From contig NW_027479037.1 in NCBI RefSeq assembly GCF_051014685.1, positions 186,001-250,000 on the forward strand: a stretch of 64,000 nucleotides of DNA, given 5' to 3'. The stretch is from Ptiloglossa arizonensis. Lineage: Eukaryota > Arthropoda > Insecta > Hymenoptera > Colletidae. Positions 1 through 15,540 of this stretch are shown here, in pieces. The notes beneath the pieces were generated by a model that did not search any database, was not told the origin of the DNA, and saw nothing but the letters and a program-made list of their open reading frames with translations. Position numbers and translations under genes: made by a program. Every line of letters begins with the position of its first letter. The stretch's first letter is position 1.

Positions 1-277
1 ATACGTTATACGTTATCGTTATACGTTATACGTTATACGTTATACGTTATACGTTATACGTTATACGTTATACGTTATACGTTATACGTTATACGTTATA
101 CGTTATACGTTATACGTTATACGTTATACGTTATACGTTATACGTTATACGTTATACGTTATACGTTATACGTTATACGTTATACGTTATGCGTTATACG
201 TTATACGTTATACGTTATACGTTATGCGTTATACGTTATACGTTATACGTTATACGTTATACGTTATACGTTATACG

Positions 278-347
278 GTATAGGTTATGCGTTATACGCT
301 ATAGGTTATGCGTTATAGGATATACGTCATGCGTTATAGGATATACG
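278..347 (+). repeat. Family A module beta: TTATGCG/TTATAGG/ATATACG block
   Basis: This fixed run of variant units begins GTATAGG, TTATGCG and contains two TTATAGG-ATATACG pairs separated by TCATGCG. The same form recurs near 12,670, 15,610, 16,330 and 17,983. A second form, starting GTATACG, TTATGCG, ATATACG, is near 1,010, 17,050, 18,493, 28,776, 29,750 and 36,580. A third, starting GTAAACG and carrying GTGTAGG plus three TTATAGG-ATATACG pairs, is near 4,725, 11,220, 20,432, 23,135, 23,351, 26,152, 30,947, 32,235 and 34,789. It is a landmark of the higher-order repeats, with no sign of function. Confidence 0.85.
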
Positions 348-1890
348 TTATACGTTATACGTTATACGTTATAGGATATACGTTATACGTTATACGTTAT
401 ACGTTATACGTTATACGTTATACGTTATACGTTATACGTTATACGTTATACGTTATACGTTATACGTTATACGTTATACGTTATACGTTATACGTTATAC
501 GTTATACGTTATACGTTATACGTTATACGTTATACGTTATACGTTATACGTTATACGTTATACGTTATACGTTATACGTTATACGTTATACGTTATACGT
601 TATACGTTATACGTTATACGTTATACGTTATACGTTATACGTTATACGTTATACGTTATACGTTATACGTTATACGTTATACGTTATACGTTATACGTTA
701 TACGTTATACGTTATACGTTATACGTTATACGTTATACGTTATACGTTATACGTTATACGTTATACGTTATACGTTATACGTTATACGTTATACGTTATA
801 CGTTATACGTTATACGTTATACGTTATACGTTATACGTTATACGTTATACGTTATACGTTATACGTTATACGTTATACGTTATACGTTATACGTTATACG
901 TTTATACGTTATACGTTATACGTTATACGTTATACGTTATACGTTATACGTTATACGTTATACGTTATACGTTATACGTTATACGTTATACGTTATACGT
1001 TATACGGTATAACGTTATGCGATATACGCTATACGTTATGCGTTATAGGATATACGTCATGCGTTATAGGATATACGTTATACGTTATACGTTATACGTT
1101 ATACGTTATACGTTATACGTTATACGTTCTACGTTATACGTTATACGTTGTACGTTATACGTTATACGTTATACGTTATACGTTACACGTTATACGTTAT
1201 GCGTTATACGTTATACGTTATACGTTATACGGTATACGTTATGCGTTATACGCTATACGTTATACGTTATACGTTATACGTTATACGTTTTACGTTATAC
1301 GTTTTACGTTATACGTCTTAGGTTACACGATACACGTTATACGTTACACGTAATATGTAATACGTTGTACGTTTAACGTTATTCGTTATACGTTATACGT
1401 TATACGTTATACGTTATACGTTATACGTTATACGTTATACGTTATACGTTATACGTTATACGTTATACGTTATACGTTATACGTTATACGCTATACGTTA
1501 TACGCTATACGTTATACGTTATACGTTATAAGTTATACGTTATACGTTATACGTTATACGTTATACGTTATACGTTATACGTTATACGTTTTACGTTATA
1601 CGTTATACGTTATACGTTATACGTTATACGTTATACGTTATACGTTATACGTTATACGTTATACGTTATACGTTTTACGTTATACGTTTTACGTTATACG
1701 TTATACGTTATACGTTATACGTTATACGTTATACGTTATACGTTATACGTTATACGTTTATACGTTATACGTTATACGTTATACGTTATACGTTATACGT
1801 TATACGTTATACGTTATACGTTATACGTTATACGTTATACGTTATACGTTATACGTTATACGTTATACGTTATAGGTCATACCTTATACG
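300..1890 (+). repeat. Segment repeated about 16 kb away (at 16.35-17.9 kb)
   Basis: Modules beta and delta and the CTATACG/TTATAAG tail follow in the same order and spacing at both places. From 1,017 to 1,376 the offset is 16,044 bp (2,292 units), with nearly identical variant units. The left copy carries one-base insertions at about 901 and 1,012 that the right copy lacks. Confidence 0.8.
1313..1385 (+). repeat. Family A module delta: the most diverged unit cluster
   Basis: This is a cluster of about ten consecutive variant units, including TTACACG, TAATATG, TTGTACG, TTTAACG and TTATTCG, and is the most diverged stretch in family A. It recurs near 7,990, 13,294, 17,358 and 27,241, and each copy is followed by a long pure stretch with CTATACG and TTATAAG units. 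Confidence 0.85.
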
Positions 1891-1911
1891 TGATACGTGA
1901 TACGTCATACG
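1870..1911 (+). repeat. Family A module alpha: TTATAGG, TCATACC, TTATACG, TGATACG
   Basis: TTATAGG is followed by TCATACC, TTATACG, one or two TGATACG, then TCATACG or TCACACG. Some further copies lie near 2,500, 4,342, 4,881, 5,453, 6,050, 7,542, 8,533, 9,158, 10,810, 12,525, 13,702, 14,490, 20,106, 22,016, 24,012, 26,839, 27,849, 29,241, 29,382, 36,079 and 36,219. It is the commonest landmark of family A and none was seen in family B. Confidence 0.85.
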
Positions 1912-2221
1912 TTATACGTTATACGTTATACGTTATACGTTATACGTTATACGTTATACGTTATACGTTATACGTTATACGTTATACGTTATACGTTATA
2001 CGTTATACGTTTTACGTTATACGTTATACGTTATACGTTATACGTTATACGTTATACGTTATACGTTATACGTTATACGTTATACGTTATACGTTATACG
2101 TTATACGTTATACGTTATACGTTATACGTTATACGTTATACGTTATACGTTATACGTTATACGTTATACGTTATACGTTATACGTTATACGTTATACGTT
2201 ATACGTTATACGTTATACGTT

Positions 2222-2300
2222 ATACCTTATACATTATACGTCAGACGTTATACGTTATACGTAATACGGTATACGTTATGCGTTATACGCTATACGTTAT
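2222..2300 (+). repeat. Family A module gamma: TTATACC, TTATACA, then TCAGACG
   Basis: TTATACC is followed by TTATACA, TTATACG and TCAGACG (TCACACG in a sister form). Soon after come TAATACG, GTATACG, TTATGCG and often CTATACG. Other copies lie near 3,150, 3,420, 5,770, 6,640, 6,890, 8,850, 9,890, 12,260, 18,910, 19,183, 21,031, 22,444, 24,630, 24,917, 28,150, 30,158, 30,256, 33,551 and 37,011. Confidence 0.85.
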
Positions 2301-5300
2301 ACGTTATGCGCTATACGTAATACGTTATACGTTATAGGTTATACGTTATACGTTATACGTTATACGTTATACGTTATACGTTATACGTTATACGTTATAC
2401 GTTATAAGTTATACGTTATACGTTATACGTCATACGTTATATGTTATACGTTATACTTTATACGTTATACGTTATACGTTATACGTTATACGCTATAAGT
2501 TATAGGTCATACCTTATACGTGATACGTCATACGTTATACGTTATACGTTATACGTTATACGTTATACGTTATACGTTATACGTTATACGTTATACGTTA
2601 TACGTTATACGTTATACGTTATACGTTATACGTTATACGTTATACGTTATACGTTATACGTTATACGTTATACGTTATACGTTATACGTTATACGTTATA
2701 CGTTATACGTTATACGTTATACGTTATACGTTATACGTTATACGTTATACGTTATACGTTATACGTTATACGTTATACGTTACACGTTATACGTTATACG
2801 TTACACGTTATACGTTATACGTTATACGTTATACCTTATACATTATACGTCACACGTTATACGTTATACGTTATACGTTGTTATACGTTACACGTTATAC
2901 GTTATACGTTACACGTTATACGTTATACGTTATACGTTATACCTTATACATTATACGTCACACGTTATACGTTATACGTATACGTTATACGTTATACGTT
3001 ATACGTTATACGTTAAACGTTATACGTTATACGTTATACGTTATACGTTATACGTTATACGTTATACGTTATACGTTATACGTTATACGTTATACGTTAT
3101 ACGTTATACGTTATACGTTATACGTTATACGTTATACGTTATACGTTATACCTTATACATTATACGTCAGACGTTATACGTTATACGTAATACGGTATAC
3201 GTTATGCGTTATACGTTATACGTTATACGTTATACGTTATACGTTATACGTTATACGTTATACGTTATACGTTATACGTTATACGTTATACGTTATACGT
3301 TATACGTTATACGTTATACGTTATACGTTATACGTTATACGTTATACGTTATACGTTATACGTTATACGTTATACGTTATACGTTATACGTTATACGTTA
3401 TACGTTATACGTTATACGTTATACCTTATACATTATACGTCAGACGTTATACGTTATACGTAATACGGTATACGTTATGCGTTATACGCTATACGTATAC
3501 GTTATGCGCTATACGTAATACGTTATACGTTATAGGTTATACGTTATACGTTATACGTTATACGTCATACGTTATACGTTATAAGTTATACGTTATACGT
3601 TATACGTCATACGTTTATGTTATACGTTATACTTTATACGTTATACGTTATACGTTATACGTTATACGTTATACGTTATACGTTATACGTAATACGTTAT
3701 ACGTTATACGTTATACGTTATACGTTATACGTTATACGTTATACGTTATACGTTATACGTTATACGTTATACGTTATACGTTATACGTTATACGTTATAC
3801 GTTATACGTTATTCGTTATACGTTATACGTTATACGTTATACGTTATACGTTATACGTTATACGTTATACGTCACACGTTATACGTTATACGTTATACGT
3901 TATACCTTATACATTATACGTCACACGTTATACGTTATACGTATACGGTATACGTTATGCGTTATACCCTATACGTTATACGATATGCGCTGTACGTAAT
4001 ACGTTATACGTTATAGATTATACGTTATACGTTATACGTTATACGTTATACGTTATACGTTATACGTTTTACGTTATACGTTATACGTTATACGCTATAC
4101 GTTATACGTTATACGTTAAAAGTTATACGTCATACGTTATACGTTATACGTTATACGTTATACGTTTTACGTTATACGTTATACGTTATACGTTATACGT
4201 TATACGTTATACGTTATACGTTATACGTTATACGTTATACGTTATACGTTATACGTAATACGTTATACGATATACGTTATACGTTATACGAAATACGTTA
4301 TACGTTAGACGTTATACGTAATACGTTATACGTTGTACGTTATAGGTCATACCTTATACGTGATACGTCACACGTTATAAGTTATACGTTATACGTTATA
4401 CGTTATACGTTATACGTAATACGTTATACGTTATACGTTATACGTTATTCGTTATACGTTATGCGTTATACGTTATACGTTATACGTTATACGTTATTCG
4501 TCATACGTTATACGTTATACGTTATACGTTATACGTTATACGTTATACGTTATACGTTATACGTTATACGTTATACGTTATACGTTATACGTTATACGTT
4601 AAACGTTATACGTTATACGTTATACGTTATACGTTATTCGTTATACGTTATGCGTTATACGTTATACGTTATACGTTATACGTTATTCGTCATACGTTAT
4701 ACGTTATACGTTATACGTTATACGGTAAACGTTATGCGTTATACGCTATACGTTATGCGGTGTAGGATATACGTCATGCGTTATAGGATATACGTCATGC
4801 GTTATAGGATATACGTTATACATTATACGTTATACGTTATACGTTATACGTTATACGTTATACGTTATACGTTATACGTTATAGGTCATACCTTATACGT
4901 GATACGTCACACGTTATAAGTTATACGTTATACGTTATACGTTATACGTTATACGTTATACGTTATACGTAATACGTTATACGTTATACGTTATACGTTA
5001 TACGTTATTCGATATACGTTATACGTTATTCGATATACGTTATACGTTATACGTTATACGTTATACGTTATACGTTATACGTTATACGTTATACGTTATA
5101 CGTCGTACGTTATACGTTATACGTTATACGTTATACGTTATACGTTATACGTTATACGTTATACGTTATACGTTATACGTTATACGTTATACGTTATACG
5201 TTATACGTTATACGTTATACGTTATACGTTATACGTTATACGTTATACGCTATACGTTATACGTTATACGTTATAAGTTATACGTTATACGTTATACGTT

Positions 5301-8300
5301 ATACGTTATACGTTATACGTTATACGTTATACGTTTTACGTTATACGTTATACGTTATACGTTATACGTTATACGTTATACGTTATACGTTATACGTTAT
5401 ACGTTATACGTTATACGTTATACGTTATACGTTATACGTTATACGTTATACGTTATAGGTCATACCTTATACGTGATACGTGATACGTCATACGTTATAC
5501 GTTATACGTTATACGTTATACGTTATACGTTATACGTTATACGTTATACGTTATACGTTATACGTTATACGTTATACGTTATACGTTTTACGTTATACGT
5601 TATACGTTATACGATATACGTTATACGTTATACGTTATACGTTATACGTTATACGTTATACGTTATACGTTATACGTTGTACGTTATACGTTATACGTTA
5701 TACGTTATACGTTATACGTTATACGTTATACGTTATACGTTATACGTTATACGTTATACGTTATACGTTATACCTTATACATTATACGTCAGACGTTATA
5801 CGTTATACGTAATACGGTATACGTTATGCGTTATACGCTATACGTTATACGTTATGCGCTATACGTAATACGTTATACGTTATAGGTTATACGTTATACG
5901 TTATACGTTATACGTTATACGTTATACGTTATGCGTTATACGTTATACGTTATAAGTTATACGTTATACGTTATACGTCATACGTTATATGTTATACGTT
6001 ATACTTTATACGTTATACGTTATACGTTATACGTTATACGCTATAAGTTATAGGTCATACCTTATACGTGATACGTCATACGTTATACGTTATACGTTAT
6101 ACGTTATACGTTATACGTTATACGTTATACGTTATACGTTATACGTTATACGTTATACGTTATACGTTATACGTTATACGTTATACGTTATACGTTATAC
6201 GTTATACGTTATACGTTATACGTTATACGTTATACGTTATACGTTATACGTTATACGTTATACGTTATACGTTATACGTTAAACGTTATACGTTACACGT
6301 TATACGTTATACGTTACACGTTATACGTTATACGTTATACGTTATACCTTATACATTATACGTCACACGTTATACGTTATACGTTATACGTTATACGTTA
6401 CACGTTATACGTTATACGTTACACGTTATACGTTATACGTTATACGTTATACCTTATACATTATACGTCACACGTTATACGTTATACGTTATACGTTATA
6501 CGTTATACGTTATACGTTATACGTTAAACGTTATACGTTATACGTTATACGTTATACGTTATACGTTATACGTTATACGTTATACGTTATACGTTATACG
6601 TTATACGTTATACGTTATACGTTATACGTTATACGTTATACCTTATACATTATACGTCAGACGTTATACGTTATACGTAATACGGTATACGTTATGCGTT
6701 ATACGTTATACGTTATACGTTATACGTTATACGTTATACGTTATACGTTATACGTTATACGTTATACGTTATACGTTATACGTTATACGTTATACGTTAT
6801 ACGTTATACGTTATACGTTATACGTTATACGTTATACGTTATACGTTATACGTTATACGTTATACGTTATACGTTATACGTTATACGTTATACCTTATAC
6901 ATTATACGTCAGACGTTATACGTTATACGTAATACGGTATACGTTATGCGTTATACGCTATACGTTATACGTTATGCGCTATACGTAATACGTTATACGT
7001 TATAGGTTATACGTTATACGTTATACGTTATACGTCATACGTTATACGTTATACGTTATACGTTATACGTTACACGTTATACGTTATACGTTATACGTTA
7101 TACCTTATACATTATACGTCACACGTTATACGTTATACGTAATACGGTATACGTTATGCGTTATACGCTATACGTTATACGTTATGCGCTGTACGTAATA
7201 CGTTATACGTTATAGATTATACGTTATACGTTATACGTTATACGTTATACGTTATACGTTATACGTTTTACGTTATACGTTATACGTTATACGCTATACG
7301 TTATACGTTATACGTTAAAAGTTATACGTCATACGTTATACGTTATACGTTATACGTTATACGTTTTACGTTATACGTTATACGTTATACGTTATACGTT
7401 ATACGTTATACGTTATACGTTATACGTTATACGTTATACGTTATACGTTATACGTAATACGTTATACGATATACGTTATACGTTATACGTAATACGTTAT
7501 ACGTTAGACGTTATACGTAATACGTTATACGTTGTACGTTATAGGTCATACCTTATACGTGATACGTCACACGTTATAAGTTATACGTTATACGTTATAC
7601 GTTATACGTTATACGTAATACGTTATACGTTATACGTTATACGTTATTCGTTATACGTTATGCGTTATACGTTATACGTTATACGTTATACGTTATTCGT
7701 CATACGTTATACGTTATACGTTATACGTTATACGTTATACGTTATACGTTATACGTTATACGTTATACGTTATACGTTATACGTTATACGTTTTACGTTA
7801 TACGTTTTACGTTATACGTTATACGTTATACGTTATACGTTATACGTTATACGTTATACGTTATACGTTATACGTTTTACGTTATACGTTATACGTTATA
7901 AGTTTTACGTTAAACGTTATACGTTATACGTTATACGTTATACGTTATACGTTATACGTTATACGTTTTACGTTATACGTTTTACGTTATACGTCTTAGG
8001 TTACACGATACACGTTATACGTTACACGTAATATGTAATACGTTGTACGTTTAACGTTATTCGTTATACGTTATACGTTATACGTTATACCTTATACGTT
8101 ATACGTTATACGTTATACGTTATACGTTATACGTTATACGTTATACGTTATACGTTATACGTTATACGTTATACGCTATACGTTATACGTTATACGTTAT
8201 AAGTTATACGTTATACGTTATACGTTATACGTTATACGTTATACGTTATACGTTATACGTTTTACGTTATACGTTATACGTTATACGTTATACGTTATAC

Positions 8301-11300
8301 GTTATACGTTATACGTTATACGTTATACGTTATACGTTATACGTTTTACGTTATACGTTTTACGTTATACGTTATACGTTATACGTTATACGTTATACGT
8401 TATACGTTATACGTTATACGTTATACGTTATACGTTATACGTTATACGTTATACGTTATACGTTATACGTTATACGTTATACGTTATACGTTATACGTTA
8501 TACGTTATACGTTATACGTTATACGTTATACGTTATAGGTCGTACCTTATACGTGATACGTGATACGTCATACGTTATACGTTATACGTTATACGTTATA
8601 CGTTATACGTTATACGTTATACGTTATACGTTATACGTTATACGTTATACGTTATACGTTATACGTTATACGTTTTACGTTATACGTTATACGTTATACG
8701 TTATACGTTATACGTTATACGTTATACGTTATACGTTATACGTTATACGTTATACGTTATACGTTATACGTTATACGTTATACGTTATACGTTATACGTT
8801 ATACGTTATACGTTATACGTTATACGTTATACGTTATACGTTATACGTTATACCTTATACATTATACGTCAGACGTTATACGTTATACGTAATACGGTAT
8901 ACGTTATGCGTTATACGCTATACGTTATACGTTATGCGCTATACGTAATACGTTATACGTTATAGGTTATACGTTATACGTTATACGTTATACGTTATAC
9001 GTTATACGTTATACGTTATACGTTATACGTTATACGTTATACGTTATACGTTATACGTTATAAGTTATACGTTATACGTTATACGTCATACGTTATATGT
9101 TATACGTTATACTTTATACGTTATACGTTATACGTTATACGTTATACGCTATAAGTTATAGGTCATACCTTATACGTGATACGTCATACGTTATACGTTA
9201 TACGTTATACGTTATACGTTATACGTTATACGTTATACGTTATACGTTATACGTTATACGTTATACGTTATACGTTATACGTTATACGTTATACGTTATA
9301 CGTTATACGTTATACGTTATACGTTATACGTTATACGTTATACGTTATACGTTATACGTTATACGTTATACGTTATACGTTATACGTTATACGTTATACG
9401 TTATACGTTATACGTTACACGTTATACGTTATACGTTACACGTTATACGTTATACGTTATACGTTATACCTTATACATTATACGTCACACGTTATAGGTT
9501 ATACGTTATACGTTATACGTTACACGTTATACGTTATACGTTACACGTTATACGTTATACGTTATACGTTATACCTTATACATTATACGTCACACGTTAT
9601 ACGTTATACGTTATACGTTATACGTTATACGTTATACGTTATACGTTATACGTTAAACGTTATACGTTATACGTTATACGTTATACGTTATACGTTATAC
9701 GTTATACGTTATACGTTATACGTTATACGTTATACGTTATACGTTATACGTTATACGTTATACGTTATACGTTATACGTTATACGTTATACGTTATACGT
9801 TATACGTTATACGTTATACGTTATACGTTATACGTTATACGTTATACGTTATACGTTATACGTTATACGTTATACGTTATACGTTATACGTTATACCTTA
9901 TACATTATACGTCAGACGTTATACGTTATACGTAATACGGTATACGTTATGCGTTATACGCTATACGTTATACGTTATGCGCTATACGTAATACGTTATA
10001 CGTTATAGGTTATACGTTATACGTTATACGTTATACGTCATACGTTATACGTTATAAGTTATACGTTATACGTTATACGTCATACGTTATATGTTATACG
10101 TTATACTTTATACGTTATACGTTATACGTTATACGTTATACGTTATACGTTATACGTTATACGTAATACGTTATACGTTATACGTTATACGTTATACGTT
10201 ATACGTTATACGTTATACGTTATACGTTATACGTTATACGTTATACGTTATACGTTATACGTTATACGTTATTCGTTATACGTTATACGTTATACGTTAT
10301 ACGTTATACGTTATACGTTATACGTTATACGTTACACGTTATACGTTACACGTTATACGTTATACCTTATACATTATACGTCACACGTTATACGTTATAC
10401 GTAATACGGTATACGTTATGCGTTATACGCTATACGTTATACGTTATGCGCTGTACGTAATACGTTATACGTTATAGATTATACGTTATACGTTATACGT
10501 TATACGTTATACGTTATACGTTATACGTTTTACGTTATACGTTATACGTTATACGCTATACGTTATACGTTATACGATAAAAGTTATACGTCATACGTTA
10601 TACGTTATACGTTATACGTTATACGTTTTACGTTATACGTTATACGTTATACGTTATACGTTATACGTTATACGTTATACGTTATACGTTATACGTTATA
10701 CGTTATACGTTATACGTTATACGTAATACGTTATACGATATACGTTATACGTTATACCTAATACGTTATACGTTAGACGTTATACGTAATACGTTATACG
10801 TTGTACGTTATAGGTCATACCTTACACGTGATACGTCACACGTTATAAGTTATACGTTATACGTTATACGTTATACGTTATACGTAATACGTTATACGTT
10901 ATACGTTATACGTTATTCGTTATACGTTATGCGTTATACGTTATACGTTATACGTTATACGTTATTCGTCATACGTTATACGTTATACGTTATACGTTAT
11001 ACGTTATACGTTATACGTTATACGTTATACGTTATACGTTATACGTTATACGTTATACGTTATACGTTAAACGTTATACGTTATACGTTATACGTTATAC
11101 GTTATACGTTATACGTTATACGTTATACGTTATACGTTATTCGATATACGTTATACGTTATTCGATATACGTTATACGTTATACGTTATACGTTATACGT
11201 TATACGTTATACGTTATACGGTAAACGTTATGCGTTATACGCTATACGTTATGCGGTGTAGGATATACGTCATGCGTTATAGGATATACGTCATGCGTTA

Positions 11301-13701
11301 TAGGATATACGTTATACATTATACGTTATACGTTATACGTTATACGTTATACGTTATACGTTATACGTTATACGTTATAGGTCATACCTTATACGTGATA
11401 CGTCACACGTTATAAGTTATACGTTATACGTTATACGTTATACGTTATACGTTATACGTTATACGTTATACGTTATACGTTATACGTTCTTCGATATACG
11501 TTATTCGTTATTCGATATACGTTATACGTTATACGTTATACGTTATACGTTATACGTTATACGTTATACGTTATACGTTATACGTCGTACGTTATACGTT
11601 ATACGTTATACGTTATACGTTATACGTTATACGTTATACGTTATACGTTATACGTTATACGTAATACGTTATACGTTATACGTTATACGTTATTCGTTAT
11701 ACGTTATACGTTATACGTTATACGTTATACGTTATACGTTATACGTTATACGTTATACGTTATACGTTATTCGTCATACGTTATACGTTATACGTTATAC
11801 GTTATACGTTATACGTTATACGTTATATGTTATACGTTATACGTTATACGTTATACGTTATACGTTATACGTTATACGTTATACGTTATACGTTATACGT
11901 TATACGTTATACGTTATACGTTATACGTTATACGTTATACGTTATACGTTATACGTTATACGTTATACGTTATACGTTATACGTTATACGATATACGTTA
12001 TACATTATACGTAATACGTTATACGTTATACGTTATACGTTATACGTTATACGTTATACGTTATACGTTATACGTTATACGTTATACGTTATACGTTATA
12101 CGTTATACGTTATACGTTATACGTTATACGTTATACGTTATACGTTATACGTTATACGCTATAAGTTATAGGTCATACCTTATACGTGATACGTCATACG
12201 TTATACGTTATACGTTATACGTTATACGTTATACGTTATACGTTATACGTTATACGTTATACCTTATACATTATACGTCAGACGGTATACGTTATACGTA
12301 ATACGGTATACGTTATGCGTTATACGCTATACGTTATACGTTATGCGCTATACGTAATACGTTATACGTTATAGGTTATACGTTATACGTTATACGTTAT
12401 ACGTTATACGTTATACGTTATACGTTATAAGTTATACGTTATACGTTATACGTCATACGTTATATGTTATACGTTATACTTTATACGTTATACGTTATAC
12501 GTTATACGTTATACGCTATAAGTTATAGGTCATACCTTATACGTGATACGTCATACGTTATACGTTATACGTTATACGTTATACGTTATACGTTATACGT
12601 TATACGTTATACGTTATACGTTATACGTTATACGTTATACGTTATACGTTATACGTTATACGTTATACGGTATAGGTTATGCGTTATACGCTATAGGTTA
12701 TGCGTTATAGGATATACGTCATGCGTTATAGGATATACGTTATACGTTATACGTCATACGTTATACGTTATACGTTATACGTTATACGTTATACGTTATA
12801 CGTTATACGTTATACGTTATACGTTATACGTTATACGTTATACGTTATACGTTATACGTTATACGTTATACGTTATACGTTATACGTTATACGTTATACG
12901 TTATACGTTATACGTTATACGTTATACGTTATAGGTCATACCTTATACGTGATACGTCATACGTTATACGTTATACGTTATACGTTTTACGTTATACGTT
13001 ATACGTTATACGTTATACGTTATACGTTATACGTTATACGATATACGTTATACGTTATACGTTATACGTTATACGTTATACGTTATACGTTATACGTTAT
13101 ACGTTATACGTTATACGTTATACGTTATACGTTATACGTTATACGTTATACGTTATACGTCATACGCTATACGTTATACGTTATAAGTTATAAGTTATAC
13201 GTTATACGTTATACGTTATACGTTATACGTTATACGTTATACGTTATACGTTATACGTTATACGTTATACGCTATTCGTTATACGTTATACGTCATAGGT
13301 TACACGATACACGTTATACGTTACACGTAATATGTAATACATTGTACGTTTTACGTTATTCGTTATACGTTATACGTTATACGTTATACGTTATACGTTA
13401 TACGTTATACGTTATACGTTATACGTTATACGTTATACGTTATACGTTATACGTTATACGTTATACGTTATACGTTATACGTTATACGTTATACGTTATA
13501 CGTTATACGTTATTCGTTATAAAATTTACGTTATACGTTATACGTTATACGTTATACGTTATACGTTATACGTTATACGTTATACGTTATACGTTATACG
13601 TTATACGTTATACGTTATACGTTATACGTTATACGTTATACGTTATACGTTATACGTTATACGTTATACGTTATACGTTATACGGTATACGTTATACGTT
13701 A

Positions 13702-15120
13702 TAGGTCATACCTTATACGTGATACGTCATACGTTATACGTTATACGTTATACGTTATACGTTATACCGTATACGTTATACGTTATACGTTATACGTTAT
13801 ACGTTATACGTTATACGCTATACGTTATACGTTATTCGTTATACGTTGTACGTTCTACGTTATACGTTATTCGTTATACGTTATACGTTATACGTTATAC
13901 GTTATACGTTATACGTTATACGTTATACGTTATCCGTTATACGTTATACGTTATACGTTATACGTTATACGTTATACGTTATACGTTATACATTACACGT
14001 TATACGTTATACGGTATACGTTATGCGTTATACGCTATACGTCATGCGTTATAGGATATACGTCATGCGTTATAGGATATACGTTATACGTTATACGTTA
14101 TACGTTATACGTTATGCGTTATACGTTATACGTTATACGTTATACGTTATACGTTATACGTTATACGTTATACGTTATACGTTATACGTTATACGTTATA
14201 CGTTATACGTTATACGTTATACGTTATACGTTATACGTTATACGTTATACGTTATACGTTATACGTTATACGTTATACGTTATACGTTATACGTTATACG
14301 TTATACGTTATACGTTATACGTTATACGTTATACGTTATACGTTATACGTTATACGTTATACGTTATACGTTATACGTTATACGTTATACGTTATACGTT
14401 ATACGTTATACGTTATACGTTATACGTTATACGTTATACGTTATACGTTATACGTTATACGTTATACGTTATACGGTATACGTTATACGTTATAGGTCAT
14501 ACCTTATACGTGATACGTCATACGTTATACGTTATACGTTATACGTTATACGTTATACCGTATACGTTATACGTTATACGTTATACGTTATACGTTATAC
14601 GTTATACGCTATACGTTATACGTTATTCGTTATACGTTGTACGTTCTACGTTATACGTTATTCGTTATACGTTATACGTTATACGTTATACGTTATACGT
14701 TATACGTTATACGTTATACGTTATCCGTTATACGTTATACGTTATACGTTATACGTTATACGTTATACGTTATACGTTATACGTTATACGTTATACGTTA
14801 TACGTTATACGTTATACGTTATACGTTATACGTTATACGTTATACGTTATACGTTATACGTTATACGTTATACGTTATACGTTATACGTTATACGTTATA
14901 CGTTATACGTTATACGTTATACGTTATACGTTATACGTTATACGTTATACGTTATACGTTATACGTTATACGTTATACGTTATACGTTATACGTTATACG
15001 TTATACGTTATACGTTATACGTTATACGTTATACGTTATACGTTATACGTTATACGTTATACGTTATACGTTATACGTTATACGTTATACGTTATACGTT
15101 ATACGTTATACGTTATACGT
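13702..15120 (+). repeat. 791-bp tandem duplication
   Basis: The sequence from alpha (13,702) through the TTGTACG-TTCTACG pair (about 13,846) to TTATCCG (about 13,931) recurs 791 bp (113 units) later at 14,490, 14,637 and 14,722. After that the copies part: the second runs into a pure stretch of about 400 bp. Confidence 0.85.
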
Positions 15121-15540
15121 TTTACGTTATACGTTATACGTTATACGTTATACGTTATACGTTATACGTTATACGTTATACGTTATACGTTATACGTTAT
15201 ACGTTATACGTTATACGTTATACGTTATACGTTATACGTTATACGTTATACGTTATACGTTATACGTTATACGTTATACGTTATACGTTATACGTTATAC
15301 GTTATACGTTATACGTTATACGTTATACGTTATACGTTATACGTTATACGTTATACGTTATACGTTATACGTTATACGTTATACGTTATACGTTATACGT
15401 TATACGTTATACGTTATACGTTATACGTTATACGTTATACGTTATACGTTATACGTTATACGTTATACGTTATACGTTATACGTTATACGTTATACGTTA
15501 TACGTTATACGTTATACGTTATACGTTATACGTTATACGT

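Larger units (their letters stand above)
1870..11415 (+). repeat. Higher-order repeat of about 3.1-3.6 kb, three tandem copies
   Basis: The succession of alpha, gamma and beta modules runs three times, from about 1,870, 5,453 and 8,533. Matching landmarks are offset 3,548-3,583 bp between copies 1 and 2, and 3,080-3,269 bp between copies 2 and 3. Copies differ by gain or loss of whole 7-bp units and of modules. A further partial copy runs at about 18,560-20,640. Confidence 0.8.

Noticed and set aside
13511..13525. Odd unit pair TTATAAA-ATTTACG
   Set aside because: It keeps the 7-bp phase and is a local cluster of substitutions. Nothing suggests an insertion or a functional site.
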